A stretch of 64,000 bases of DNA from Proales similis (taxonomy: Eukaryota; Rotifera; Eurotatoria; Ploima; Proalidae). Shown one piece after another: positions 34,158-47,033 of the stretch (position 1 is its first letter; each line of letters opens with the position of its first letter). Under the pieces are notes generated by a model that searched no databases, was not told where the DNA came from, and was given only the letters and a program-made list of their open reading frames with translations. The stretch covers positions 1,116,001 to 1,180,000 of the forward strand of contig JAGVRJ010000004.1 of the NCBI GenBank assembly GCA_019059635.1, in the 5' to 3' direction. The translations under genes were made by a program, and so were the position numbers.

Positions 34158-35339
34158 CTAATCCATTTTCTCGGCCAACTTTCGCTGAGCCATATGTCGA
34201 CGTCGGCCGCCGGCGAATTTCAAATACACGAGCAGAACGACGAGCGAAGAGAAAAGTGCGATCGCACTAAAGTAAACGATAGAGAACGGAATCTTTCCCT
34301 CTTTGAGCAGTTTGACCACTAGATCGGTGCTACGATCGAACCAAGTCAGCTCGGGCGGCACTCGTTCGGCCCTGACGTTCTTGTGCCATTTTTCGGCGAA
34401 CGAGATGAAACTCTGCAATTGATAGTTGCTCATCTCATAGCGATACATGTAGCCATTCCTGAAGCTTTGGAAAGATTGTCATTCAATTTTAACCAGAGCC
34501 AAAGCAAACGAGTTAAATTTACAAGATGAGAGACGGCGAGTTGTTTATTTGAAAGCGTTCGGCCAAATTTGTCTGTTTGCTGACGTCGACATACGCGTAG
34601 TTCACTCGATTCTCTGGCCTATTGATCTACTTGAAAAGAAGCACGCAAGAAGAACTCTTCGTGATTTTACCTGAGAGCCAAAAGCTCCCATTTGGGCTCG
34701 AGAAATAGCGCTGTTTGACATTCGGCCTTGTAGCTTGGGCGAATTTTACAATCGGCCTTAGACCATTCAATAGCAAAATCGCTTACAATAAGACAAACCA
34801 GTCGCCGGTGGTAGCTCCGGTCGACGCTTGGGTGTCATGCTCGAAAGTGGAGTCGGACAACTCTCTGGTCTGTCGATTCTTGTTCTCTTCCATCCACTCG
34901 CTCAATTTGGACAGATTCAGCGCATCTTAGACTTTAATTTGAATCAAAGCATCCAAGATGTGGTCTCAGCTCATCTACCTTTATAAAGAACGTAGCGTCC
35001 ATTTCGAAAGAAGAGAACCTGAGGCGCTTTTAAGATGCCGTATCTGTCTGCCAGGCTTTTTTCTTGGCCAATAAACAAGCGCACTTGTGTTTCATCGATT
35101 GAATTCTTGTTCTCAATCTCTTGTTTGAACTTGTTTAAAAGAGTTTCCTGATTCTGATCGAGCTTTTGTCCGCCGGTAACGACGACCACCACCAACTGAT
35201 TGCTGCGAATAAGCTGATAATCGTTGGCAACTAGCTCGGCCAATGTGATTCGTTCAAGCTCAGTCTCGGACTGGGCCGGACCAGCAGAAAAAAGAACAAG
35301 TAAAAAAACAGTGGCTAGAGTTTGGCACGTGGTTTGCAT
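34158..35339 (-). CDS. Thioredoxin-fold single-pass membrane protein (TMX-like), degenerate active site
   Basis: A multi-exon gene for an ER-type protein. It starts [24 protein letters not shown], a signal peptide. An N-terminal thioredoxin-like domain ends [26 protein letters not shown], with the cis-proline context APQVLFF. A second thioredoxin domain has the entry strand TGDWFVLFY followed by [17 protein letters not shown], then [27 protein letters not shown]. The usual CxxC redox pair is reduced to a single Cys (KAECQT), so oxidoreductase activity is doubtful. The C-terminus has one membrane segment, [26 protein letters not shown], followed by a basic cytosolic tail. An AATAAA abuts the stop codon, which gives a very short 3' UTR. 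The exact family member is not resolved. TMX3-like or TXNDC-like proteins are possible. Confidence 0.8.
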
Positions 35340-35638
35340 CCTTCGCCTAAGTAAATATGGTTGATGAGAAGAAGATTAGAAAACTGATGCTAAGCAGCAG
35401 CCAATCGGCTAAATAGTCGATTCATCAACTGCGTCATATGGCTGGTCTCGTTAAAAATTCTTTTCAACTTGGACTAGATCTGACGGGTTCACGTGTCATT
35501 GGCTGGACGCTGACGCCATTCAATTTCAATTTTAACAAAGAAACAAGTGACACGCAATCTTTATTCGGTTATATGAGAACGCAGCAATCGGTAATAGCCT
35601 TTTTTTCGAGGTAAAAACTGAGCGTTTCCATCTGCAAA

Positions 35639-37834
35639 TTAATTGAGACCGAATATGCCTTTGAAGAAGCCTTTTACTCCTTGTTGCGAAGCAGCCTTTT
35701 TGGCGTCAATTTTATCGTCGAGCGATGGAAGTTCGACATGATTAAGAGCCAAGTCGAAGAAGAACGGCTTGCAAGGAATCGGTTCGAACTCTGGCGGCTG
35801 TTTGGTTATAATGGCCGTTCCGTCGATCAGTTTAGAGTCCTCGACGTAACGGTCCAGGCGATCTTGAAGAGGCTAGCCACCGACAGAACAGATTAGAGTC
35901 TGAGTCCAACTAGCTTTGCCTAAAACCTACCAGAGAGACAAGTTGGTTCTTGGCTTTCTTCTTGTCCTCCTCGGTAGAGTCCTCTTGAAGAAGAACTGCG
36001 GTTTGAATTTTATACTTTGACTCTTCTAGTTGTTTGCTTAGCGAATCAAGTTCAGCATTTAGCTCGGCTAGATTCAAGCTGGTCTCTTTGGGAAGGGACG
36101 AGAGCTGCTTGCGAACTGATTCAATGTACTGCTCGACTCTGAAGCAGAAGCCGACTGCCTCTTGATATTTCTTGTTGGCCAGGAAAAACAGGCTCATGTA
36201 AAAGACGCGGAACGCCTTGAAATAGACCACCGAGAGCTCTGTATCTCTTAAAAAGTTCCTATCGCTCGACAGGCCGGGCAAGTTGGCCAAATCTTTGTGA
36301 TTCTGAACATCCAACATTTAAACTCGTTGAAAGGGTTAAGCAAAATGGCCGAAAATGTTTGCACCTGAATGATGATGTCATAGAGACGCACCAGGTCTTG
36401 CGGTTTGGCACTTTTGACCTTTTCATCGGGCGAAGAGCTCGCCGACGAGAGGCTCTTTTTCAACGAGCCCAGCATCAGCATGTTTCGTTCAATGGTTTTG
36501 TTGATTCTTATCGACGTCAGATAAGAGAACAGAAGCAGAAGATTAGATGGCTTTTGATCTGGCTCCAAAGGCTGGCCCTTTTGGACCGCTTGAAACATCT
36601 ATTGTAAGCGAGCGCATTCGCAATTTGAATATATCTTATTTCTAAACCGTCGTCTGGTTGATTACTCACCGTATCGAGCTTGAGCTCGTCGCGAAGGATC
36701 TGGATGGCGTCCACAGAGCTCTTCAGTATGTTCTCGTAGGTCGAGATTTTGAACTCGAAATCATCAGATGACTTTGACGGACACATGATTGCCTCAAGTA
36801 TTTCGACTCATTTGACGCGGGCTCACCTTTATTTGATTCTCGTATTCCTTGACGTCGGCCAAAAACGATCGAACTCGCTCGTTCTTCACTTGGATCGGTC
36901 GATTAAGCCAGACAACCTCAGAAAAGGTGTTGATAAGCTTCTGCTTGGTTTGCGATATCAGACTCTGTCCAAGATTAATTTGATTCATTTTTCTTCATTT
37001 TTTAATCAAAGCATCAATTAACTCACGTCTATGTTCTCAGCGAGCTCGGAGCCGGCACCTGACTTGAGCTTCATGTTAACCAGGTCCTTCTTAGCCGACT
37101 CATCGCCCAAGTTGTAGTTGCAGTAGCGAATATTGGGCAGAATTTCTTCGACCTTTTGCTGATAGTAAACCTGAAGGTCATCGCCTTCGAGTGTTGCCGA
37201 CAAATTTTCGTAAATTTTCCTTTTTTTTGTTGATTGAACTCAATCGATTTTGATTGAGGTTAAAGGAAGCTTACTTGGCCACATTGAACTGAATTAGACA
37301 CTCGCTCCAGTTGGCCGTCTCGAAGTAAAACTGGCCTCTGATCAGACTCGAATAGCCTTGTGACTCAAGCTTGGTCCTGGCGTCGCATCTATCCGTCTGG
37401 CACAATTGATCGAGCTCGATTGCGTACTTGGCCGCTTTGCGAAGTCTGTTGACCATATGAAATCGCTTTCGAGGCTCTGTGTTGGCCTCTTGCTTGAGCT
37501 GCATTGCGTAGGACCAAGCTCGTTCGGCTTCGTACAGCGGAATCAGCAAATACTTGACATCGTCGACAATTTCGATTTTCAGCTCTCGTTTTTGAAACTT
37601 GCGCATGTTGCCGCACGGAAAATTCAGAGTCTTACGCAGACGCCTCAATCGACTTGCGCAATATGATCGGTATCGCTGATAGTCCATGTGGCGGAGACCA
37701 TGCTGCTGCTGCGATTCTTTGACCATGCGAAGTATTTCGATGTTGAACGGCTCGAGTGGCATGGCGGGCGCATTTTCCGGCAAGTTCTCTGGCGCATTCT
37801 GCTGCTTTTCTTGAACTGGTTGTTGCTGTTCCAT
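35639..37834 (-). CDS. SRP68: Signal recognition particle subunit SRP68
   Basis: SRP68 binds 7S RNA with SRP72 and helps dock ribosome-nascent chain complexes at the ER. Exon 1 (37834 down to about 37275) starts MEQQQPVQEKQQ. It contains the RNA-binding region HGLRHMDYQRYRSYCASRLR and then RLRKTLNF, DVKYLLIPLYEAERAWSYAM and RKRFHMVNRLRKAAKYA. Later exons show VEEILPNIRYCNYNLGD, then LRDELKLDTV-type sequence, KPQDLVRLYDIIIQ (preceded by a Ser-rich linker), and a C-terminus ending GVKGFFKGIFGLN that matches the family's GYIKGIFGF tail. The SRP72-binding region is therefore present. The gene has about six short introns. An AATAAA on the minus strand lies near 35560. Confidence 0.95.
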
Positions 37835-38259
37835 CTCGTTGAACTTCGATCAAAATCTTTTAGGCTTTCTAAAGCTGCTGATAAGGTCTCAGGTGTGGGC
37901 GAAAATAGAAAATAAACTTTGATGATGTCAAGCATTGCAGGCTTTAGTATGCGCGCTTGTTTCATTCACCACGCATATGTGACTTGCCCGTACGTCGATG
38001 ACGTCGAATTTGCATTCAGAAGGGGCTGAGCGAGAATTTAAGTCTTCTAATTATGACACTGGAGCTAGCAAGCGCAATTCGAGCCTTTTTCTCGAGTCAA
38101 GCGAACTCTCCCAACCTTGCCAAGACAGAGGCGCCAAGCAAAAAAGAAGTGTCTGGAATAAATTTCATTCAAACACCGGAGAATGTTTTTTGTTCTGAAA
38201 ATGAAAATAAATAATTGCAAGAAATGAACAAGCAAACAAATGGGAAAGGGTAGGAAATT
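37835..38259. other. Interval between SRP68 and seipin
   Basis: 425 bases between the SRP68 start and the seipin stop, both genes on the minus strand. It holds the seipin 3' UTR and the SRP68 promoter. A TTCATTCA/TGAATGAA-rich stretch occurs. I see no further gene. Confidence 0.45.
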
Positions 38260-39443
38260 TCAATCACGATGAATGAATCTGAGAGCTTCATATGCGTACT
38301 GGTCCAGTTCTTTTGGGCTCGGTATAACACGATTCAGAGCTACAACTGTCATGAAAAATAATTGAAGTTTCGGAGCAGTCTATCCAGTATCGGATGCTTA
38401 CCTTGGTAATCGGACTCAGAGTTGGCCTTGCCGTCTGAGAAGAACATCGACTTGAAATCGAACACAGATAGCAGTAGAGCGAGAAAAATGCAGAATGTCA
38501 GCGTTAAACAGATGAGAAATGCGGTCGTATAGAACCAAGAGTTTAGATAATACCTAGAATTGTCATTTAATTCAATTTCAAATGCAGCGATTCGATTCTA
38601 AGTCTTGCTTACTTCAAGCCGGTGAATTTGGCCTCAATGCGCAATTTAGCTGAGTAGAACTGAAGCCGATCGCTTATTCTGATGATCACTTTGTGTACCG
38701 GTATGTACTTGTTAGAGACAAGCAGAATCTCATCGTCGAGCGAAGGTCGAGCAGAGGTAGATCAAGCGGATGCTTACCGGGTTGTCGAAGAAGCTCTCTT
38801 TCATCACAAAGTTTATCTCCTGTTTTTGCTCGAATCGGCCAAAGATGTAGTAGGGAAAGTAGAAAAAGGTTTCCAAGCATCGCAGCAGAATAGACTTGTA
38901 CACAAGCGTGCCCTTTTTTTTAATCAATTTAGTTCATCTGAGAGTTGAACTAAGTGAAAACAGCAATCACCATCTTTTTAAATCTTGAATTTACACGCCC
39001 GTCCAAATCGACGGCGTCCAGCTCGACCGCAAACATACCTTCTCGGCAAAGAAGGTTTCAAGCTCTGGTCTCTCTTTTGCGCTGTTTCGAATTGACCTAC
39101 CGATCTCAAAGTTGAACTCGGACTCGGGCAAAACAAAGTCGAGCATGATTTTGTACTCTTGTCCATATTGAAGACTCTCTGTTGGATCATCGAACAGGTA
39201 GACGTTGCCCACAAGCACAGTGGATATTGAGGATTCGGTCGACGCCGATAGATGCTGATTTGTCGCCAGTGATTTGCTCAGCTCAAACGGGATTTCATGC
39301 TCTATTCTCGCTCGCGGCATATACCAGGCGTAGAACAGTATGAACATGAGAACAGCCGCGCACGCTGACAAGTAGAACAAGAGCGAGACGAGGATGCTGT
39401 GTCTCACCAGCAACAGGGCTTTTTTAATTGTCCAAAATATCAT
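38260..39443 (-). CDS. BSCL2: Seipin (lipid-droplet assembly protein)
   Basis: Seipin forms an ER-membrane ring that organises lipid-droplet formation. Exon 1 starts MIFWTIKKALLL. TM1 is HSILVSLLFYLSACAAVLMFIL. The lumenal β-sandwich follows with HEIPFEL and LFDDPTESLQYGQEYKIMLDF, then LPESEFNFEIG. A splice junction connects that to MFAVELDAVDLDGR, equivalent to the conserved NxxxGMFLV region. Later exons give YKSILLRCLETFFYFPYYIFG, then VSNKYIPVHKVIIRISDRLQ, then FYSAKLRIEAKFTGLKYY. TM2 is near WFYTTAFLICLTLTFCIFLALLL. A final short exon ends FIHRD at the stop. About five short introns interrupt it. Its topology (N- and C-termini cytosolic, two membrane segments) matches the family. Confidence 0.92.
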
Positions 39444-39692
39444 TCATTCACTTCTGTTCTCTGACTCTGTTGGTGAGAAATAAAAATTTTCTTTTTAGCT
39501 CGACGGCCAAAGACGTTAAACCTTGGCGAATGCATTGCAAATTCCTCTCATCATCAAGCTGATAGAAAAGCCAACGTGCGCGCGTTTATTCAAGACAAAA
39601 ATAGAATAGGAATTATTAATTTTTATCAAGTTTGGCTTCGTGCTCTTGTCTTAAGGGGCTGAATTTCTCGATTGATGAGACGTCTCGACGGT

Positions 39693-42600
39693 TCAATTGC
39701 TGCTCGAAACCAACGACGTGTAAAAGTCGGCCTCCGTCTTCTTGGCCTGAAATCTTTTCACCATTTCGACTATTTTGTTCTTGCGTTTGGTCTGCGGCGG
39801 CTGATAGCTATTCAATGAAAGGGCATTAGAGAGCGGGTAGATAAACGGAAAGTGAAAAATCCGACGAGCTTACTCGTCGAGCTCAAGGCGCTTTCGCTTG
39901 TAAATGTTGAGCACAGTTTGACGAACCATCGAGCTGAGCAGGCGAGAACTGATCACCATGCCGTCGACAATAGGCATAGAGCACGACGGGCTTCTTGAAA
40001 TTAAACGCTCAACTAAAATCGGCCAGTTTAGACGGCGATTGAGTCGGCTCACTTTCTGCTCAAATTGTTCCATGTGATCACTCTGAACAGTTTCGATTCG
40101 AGCGGATGAATGAACAAAACAGCGAGCTCCTTGGGTCGATTTGAAGCTTTTTCGATCGTGCACTCGACCAGTTGCTCTGTGTAATTTTCAATTTTACAAA
40201 TCAGGAATAGAGCCGATGCAGAGTGAAAATTGATCACCGAAAGGAATGGACTCGATGTCTTGAAGCTGCTCAAGCCAAACAATAAACACTCGAATGTCGG
40301 CCAAGCTCACTCGGTTCTTGGGCAGGGTTGATTTTGTGTCGCTTTTTGCCTGATTCGGAAGCACAAATGCGAGCTCGTTTACCAAGTCTGACCAAAGCAA
40401 AACGTTGTCGCTTCCATTCAAACGATCGATGTCAACCGTGCGATTCTCTACACAAGTTCAATTTGAGCTAATTCAGACCGTCGAGATGAGCAATTTTGCT
40501 TCACTTACCTTTGTCGGCCGAGTCGTGCCCGTTTTGGATTATTTGACCCAGCGACTGAACAAACAAATAAAAACTATCGTCAAGCCGCTGCTTTGAATTC
40601 TTGTGTGACGTGAAGCGTGAGCGGCATGAACATGCAGATGAGAGCAGACGAGTCAGTTACAATATTTGCCAAAATCTCCTCGGCACTCGACTGGTTCTTT
40701 TTCACGTAGAATATGTGACTAAGGCAGAAGGTTTTTGTCGGCAGAGAGTCCAAAGCTGCAAGATGATCGGCAAACGAAGCATCGGTTTGATCAAGAGCCG
40801 AAATTTGCGCAAATTCGTCTTTCACCTTCAAATTGAAAATTTGCTAGCGCACTCGGTTCAAATGTGATTTTCGGCATGCTTACGATTAACAAAGACTCCG
40901 GCGCGCACAGGCCAAAATGAGCCAGGAGTAGTCGAGCGCTTTGAAACGCCTCGCAGTTCCTGCGCGCGAGTTAATTTTTCAAACAGAAATCGAGTTAATC
41001 TGATTAGGAATTACTTGAGAACAAGTGAAGAGTCAACTTGAGCCGCTTGTTTAAACTCGGCTTCTTTTTCCAGCGAATCGCTCTCAAATTCAATCTGCTC
41101 GCTTTTGAGCTTCTTGAACTTGTTCAGGCTCTTGACGCAGCGCGACGCCACATCCTCAAGGGTCGGAACACTCTCTTCGCTGATTAGCGCGAGCATATTT
41201 AAAATTTAATAAATCAACTCAGGGAAAGCAGCTCACCATTTGGGTCCTTCTTCGTCGCAAAGCATTTGGTTGAAACTCGCATCTGGCTGAGGACGAATGG
41301 TGCGCGATTCATGCTCTGAATGTCTCGGCGCCTCTAGACTGGGCTCGTACTTTAGCGGCTCTCCAATGGCCTGGCCACTGAGCGATGCCCTACGATACTC
41401 AAACGACCACGCGAACCGACCGAATGGCCCTCTGAGTATAACAATAGTCGACGGACAGCCATCTATGTGCTCAAAGCTCAAGCCAAGTACTTTTGAGAGA
41501 GCGTTGAATCGTGCGATTACCAAACGTGTTTTTCGCTTGTCTCTCAAGCACAGCCATTATGATCGAGCCGTCGATGGCAAAATATTTAAAACTATTCTGA
41601 GGGTTGGATTCGACCAAAATTGACTCGTTCAGCGGCTTTCCGATTGAGTCACTCAAGCGAGTCGGGTCATCCGGAATGAGCTTGTTGAGTCCAAATCGTT
41701 CTAATTATCGAGTTCTGCCTATTGAGCTCTAAATAATTGATTACCATGTACTCCATCAGGAACCATAGAACACATTCGGCAGCTTCCTTGACACGAAGCG
41801 ACGCTGGCCGCAGCTCCTTCTCGTCTTTCATTTGAACTTTTTGCGACTCTTTGCCATCCTCGCGCACTTTTGTCTAAATTGGGAGTAATGTTGAGAAGAC
41901 GAACCAAACAGGAGCAAGAGAGAGAGAAAGAGGGAGAGCGATTCAATCGGAAAGATATCCAACCTCTGGATATGAAGAAGAGCCCGATATGCCGATTTCA
42001 ATGCAGTTTGTCACTGTCTGAAGGGTGCTCGGGTCTTTGAGCAAAGTCGGCTTTTTGACCAAGAGCGTTATAAGACAATTGTATGCGGCCACAATCACCG
42101 AGTGCATCTCCTTTGTGTGCTCTTTGGACCTTCTCCTTATCTGCGACTTGATGTAATGCGAAATCCAAGAGACGGCCACTCTGAAAACGCTCTCATCTGT
42201 TCAATTGGATGGTTTCAGTTAGAGTTCTGTCGGCCCTAGCTGCCTGTTGGGTTCGTTCAATTCTGACCTTCGTTTAGTATATCTCCGGACGCAATCGAGC
42301 CGAGCGCTTCAAATATAGACAAAGCGAACGAATGGTTTTGAAGCGTTGAGCTGTTGATCTTGAGCGGAGCGCAAATCAGAGAAATAACTTGATTGCAGCA
42401 GTACGAGGCTCTCTCTGAAGCATGCAAGCATTTAGAACTATTTATATTGCCTCTGGTCTCATGTTCTTCAAAAACCTTTTTTGTCCAAATTAGGCGACTC
42501 CAACGGCGATTCCATGTTTCGCTTCATTAATTCATCGTGCGACCATTCGCCAACAATGAGTCGGCCGCAACCTTCATTTTGTTTTGTTTGTCTTTAGCGA

Positions 42601-45254
42601 GCAATATTTGTTGGAGGCGAGCAGCCTACCTGACAAAAGTTGAAGATTAGCCGTGTCTTGTTCGTTCGACATGGCGGCAAGGAACGTTTCCAAAATTCTT
42701 GTGCGCAACGAATAGAATGTCAAACTTTGGCCTTGAAGGTCTAGTTTGATCAAGATTTAATTGGTCAAGCCGTCAAGTAGGAAAAAATGCTTATTCGGGC
42801 CTCACCGTAAATGTTCAAAGTGCTGAAGTGGTTCGGTAGACAGGGCAGAGAAGAAAACATGTGAATACAGTAACGCTTGAGTTCGACCAGCGATACAGAG
42901 CTCGATCCAATGCTTTCAAAGTGGCCAGAGATCAGTCAAACATCGAACAAGACCGATCTAAAGACTTACTTGAACACCGGCTTTTGAATTTCTCTGGGTT
43001 TGACGTCGCTTTTCGGCTCCTCTTTTACCGGATATTTGAGCTTGAATACGGCATTGAGCGCTTCAAGCACAGGCAGCAGTAGAATGTTCGCTCCGTTCAG
43101 ATTTATCTTGAACATGTTGTAGCCGTTGACAATCACACTGGCCAGTACTTCGCCCTCCTCATACTCAAGCATGTTGGCCTTTAGCTCGCCGAAATTGGCC
43201 GGCACTATCAATCCTTGCGCAAGCAGGACATAGAAACGCGCCAAATATTCGTCGCTTATTTCTTCGCCGGTTTTAACCGAGCAGAATATGCGACACAGAA
43301 TGCCGTAGGCTTCGGCTTGGCCCAGAATGAACTCGCGAGTCAGGGACTGTCGGGGTCCATTTTAGTTGTGATTTAGATTTTCAATTTCACTTTTCTAGTT
43401 TACCTGATGCTGCCTATTCAAAGTGTCCGAGCAGCAAGCGGCTTCGAACAGCCATTTGCCAACGAAATGTAAAATGCTGTTCACGTTCGGTCGGTCGCTT
43501 TTGTACGCGTTCACCTTGACCGAGTAGCTCTCAACGAAGAGATCTTAAGCACGAATCGAAATTCAGAATGCTGCGTGTCGAGGGAAATCGATCAGCGCGA
43601 ACCTTTTTCGTTTGATGGCAAAATCATCGACCGGGTTCTTTGCTTCGACTCTGCTTGGTTTAGTGCTGCGGTGCGCTGATCGCTCTGATTTGGAAGTAAA
43701 CCGATTAAACTGTTGGCCAGGACGAGCTTAGTGCCTGAGAAATGTCTAAAATGAGTTCGATTCGACGAGTGCACGACGCGAAAACTTGCCCAGGAACGAG
43801 TCGACAATCTTTGACAGGCCCTTGATCACGTCCAAGTAGATGAGCGGCATTTTTTTCAAGCACACGGACGTTTGGCCCGGATCAGAGTCGCCTTTGTACA
43901 AGAGCCGATGCGTCTCGAGTGACTTCTGAATCGCCTTAACAAACATTTATGCGATCAGTTTCTCTTGGCAAATGAATGCTCGTTTCTTAAATATACTTTT
44001 ATGTCACAAAAGTCGATCGGTTTGCCGATGATGTGAATGAAACGGAACCAGGACTGCGCGACTACTTCGCCGTTCATTTGGCCGATTATTTTCTGAATAT
44101 CGTAGGCGACGTTCGAGTCGCTCGTCGCCGTCACTTGAAGCGATGCGTAATCGGGCCACCAGATAAGCTCTAGCAGGCGATTGGTAAGAGCGTGACAAAC
44201 ACGCATCCATTCGCCGACAAACGAGACGTGATGTCGCCAGTGTGAACAATACTCGCGAAATGTCTTCCACAGAGATGGTGACGGAAACACTTTGTTGCAT
44301 GCGATCAGCCAAATTTCGAACAAAGTGGCCACCGTTCGAGAGCTCATTATTTCGCCGAAATCTTCTGCAAATTCATGTTCAAAGTCTGCACTGCTTTTTT
44401 CATGAGGAAGAAGCGTTGTGGGCTAAGTAGCTCACCTTTGACAAACGGCGGCGAGAGGACGGCATGGTTGATTGCTAGAAAGAAGCGCAGAATGTTTTCC
44501 CACAAGTCGGCATCTAAGAGCTGCGAGTCTTTGGCGATCGCCTCGATGAATATGAGGACTCCGTGGCAAATCATTATGTGATGAGTCAAGTTGGGCGCTT
44601 GGCACGTCTCTTGTTGAGAAAATAGCGGAGAAAGTGTGAAAAGTTGACGCCTACTGGGTGAGTCGATTCGTGGTACAAACAAATGGTAGAGATGCCACAG
44701 CATGCGTTTGGCGAACAAGATCGGCTCGTCTCGAATCGGGCGCGGAACGAACGCCTTGGGCTCGGGCAAAAGAACCGACAGCCAGTCATGGTACACTTGC
44801 CAGCAGTCTTTTATTGTGTCCTGGTACTCGTATGAGAGAGTCAGCCCGTACATCAGATTCTGGTTTTCAATCAGATTCAATGCGGATCAGATGAGCGAGT
44901 GAGGCAAGCTCTGTGATTTACCTCAAGCGTCCAATTGACCTGTTCGTACGTTTCGAGCTGAATGATGTCATCGTTTCTATCTGTAGAGGCGGACACTGAT
45001 CCGGCCGCGTTCGAATTGGCGGCAAAAAGACCGACCGTGCTTTGACTAGCGGCGCTTGATTGAACTGCCGATGTTGATCGGGTCTCTTTGTCCGATTTGA
45101 ATACCGAATGATAGGAAGTGAACTGTGCCAGATATTTTGAACACGACTGGGTGATCGGTCGACTGATGTGGTGTGGAAACTTGTTCAATACGCTCTTTTG
45201 ATCGTTGATTTCGCGATTTATTGAATCGCGCAGAGACGGATAGTTGGCGTACAT
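39693..45254 (-). CDS. RALGAPB: Ral GTPase-activating protein subunit beta
   Basis: The largest gene in the window, with many short introns. RALGAPB is the regulatory partner of the catalytic alpha subunits that inactivate RalA/B downstream of Akt signalling. The start at 45254 gives MYANYPSLRDSINREIN, which parallels the vertebrate MYSEWRSL start. Conserved blocks run in order: VNWTLEV, CWQVYHDWLSVLL, FVPRIDSPS, LTNRLLELIWWP, VAQSWFRFIHIIGKPIDF, VIKGLSKIVDSFLG-type sequence, ARFYVLLAQGL, VASVIVNG, HSVIVAAYNCLITLL, IEIGISGSS, SLRVKEAAECVLWFLME, SFKYFAIDGSIIMAVLE and ILRGPFGRFAWSFEYR. The C-terminal GAP-like domain has VLFIHPLESKLFRV, then PIVDGMVISSRLLSSMVRQT and VLNIYKRKRLELDE, and ends EADFYTSLVSSSN. 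A splice-acceptor-like TTTTAG sits 14 nt upstream of the ATG, suggesting a 5' UTR intron or trans-splice site. Confidence 0.95.
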
Positions 45255-45855
45255 GTTTGGATCTGGACCTAAAAGCGGCCGCAACTATGCAAGTCGGTCT
45301 GCGATAAGCAAAAGGTGTGCTCCTCGCTCGGGTCACTGGTCGCTGTTTGCGGATCTCAAATCGACAACTTGCATAAGAAATTCGAAATTATAATTGCGAT
45401 TTGTCATTAGAATAATGTAAAGGCCCGATTATAATCATGCTTGCTCTCCCTCTAATTCTCTCTCTCTCTCCCTCTTTCCACTATTCGTTCGCGCAATGCA
45501 AGTAGGGGAGATATGAACGATCGCTAAGCACCTATCCAAATCAACATTTAGCTCTTTGTTGTCGTGTCTTGCTGGGCGTCTTTGAGAAACTTTACTGCGA
45601 GGATCGACCGCTGGAACATAAGACGCCTAATTTAAGGCTTATTTTAAAAGTTTAATCAATCGAATTCTATTTTCTTTTATCAAAATAAATAATGCGCCTG
45701 TCCCCACAACGTAGACGCAAAGTGTTTATTCAAAAATGACGACTATTAACAATTTCAGGATTTTAAAGTTTATTGGCCATTCCAGACTGCCTCCTTAGTG
45801 GCCCGTTCATTCCTACGTTTGTCTGATGGATTTAAAAAGGGGTTTCTAAAACGAA
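45255..45855. other. Interval upstream of RALGAPB
   Basis: About 600 bases between the RALGAPB start and the end of the R3HCC1L-like gene, both on the minus strand. It contains a pyrimidine-rich CT tract near 45455-45476. It should hold the RALGAPB promoter. No other gene is seen. Confidence 0.4.
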
Positions 45856-46842
45856 CTAACGAGCACGCAGCTTCAGTTTGGATTTACCTCTCGCGCTCTG
45901 GATTTTCTTTTTCTCTTCGGCAGCCTTTTCTTTTGAGAGCAGATTGGACAGGCCGAGAGAGGCGCCTATGAGGCGGCTAGCGACGAAACTTGTCGTTGCC
46001 GGTCTCGATTTGTACGGTTTGATAAAATTCAAGCGCCTTTTGGCCTCTTTCTTGGTGTTCAAGCTCGCTTTCACTATTGGCCTCGCTTTAATAGTTGCGT
46101 TGTCTATTTCACAGGCCCTCTCGGCTGCATTCGTTTTCATATAAGCCGGATTGAGTAAACAATGAAAGCGGCGCGCCTCACCTTCTTGAGCGCTGCCGAA
46201 TATGCCCAGACAATGAGTGTCGTCGACCCATTTGATTGTAAAATCCTCTATACCGCTTGAGATTGAGTGGTCAAGTGGTTATTGCGGATTAATTGGACCG
46301 AATTAGCGCCACCTCACTTACCACGAGACTTTGAAGGCATTGAATATGTCCTCGTTTTTAAAGGTGCTCGGAAAGTCGTAGATCTCAAGCAAATACGCGT
46401 AGTCGGCAAACTCCTCTAATCTGAGTCGTTAGTTTGAAAGGAAATTGATTGAGATTGAGCGAGCAATCTCACCATCTGGCACGTCAACCACCGGAATTTT
46501 TGTGTAGTCAATGGGCTCTTGCTCTTGTTGGTGTTTATTTCTCTCTTTTCCGTCTTGACTCTCCTGATTCAGATCTTCACTCGTCTTTTCTGCTTCGACT
46601 TTTCTCGTCTCTTTTGAACGAAGCTCAGCTTTGCTGCTTTTTATTTTCAGCTTTTAAATGGTTCAATTAGAGCGAATGCAACAGCCAGTGGTGGAGGTTG
46701 ATGAGAAAAGGGACAATATTACGCTCTGAAGCTGTTTGATGAGCAGGTCAGCACCATTGTCGTCGAGCGCTTCCCAATTATCGGCCGCTGGCGGCTCTTC
46801 ATTGTCTGGTTTTGAATTTTCACTTTGCTCGTGAGCACTCAT
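45856..46842 (-). CDS. R3HCC1L-like protein with C-terminal RRM-like domain
   Basis: A multi-exon gene. The chosen ATG at 46842 gives MSAHEQSENSKPDNEE, then DNWEALDDNGADLLIKQLQS, which resembles the acidic W-containing N-terminal motif of R3HCC1/R3HCC1L. An in-frame open sequence extends to 46938, so the start is uncertain. A charged linker (SKETRKVEAEKTSED...QEQEPIDYTKIPVVDVP) leads into the conserved C-terminal domain: EEFADYAYLLEIYDFPSTFK, NEDIFNAFKVSW, then DFTIKWVDDTHCLGIFGSA, the hallmark of this family. The end includes KARPIVKASLNTKKEAKR, SFVASRLIGASLGL and a lysine-rich tail. In vertebrates R3HCC1L is a poorly characterised exon-junction/growth-related protein. The molecular role is not known here. 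The gene lies just downstream of Pcc1. Confidence 0.83.
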
Positions 46843-47033
46843 TTCATTGACAAGAGCTGCTGTAGAACAAGATCGAAGCATAACATTATTCGAGACCATT
46901 AAGGTGCAAATGCAGCTCTTGATGGCGGCATAATTCACTAAACTAGTTTAACAAAATCTGCTGTTCTTTTTCACCATTTTTTTATTTCTGCTTGCGACAT
47001 TATCTGGATAGGTTCAAAATCAACAACAGACCT

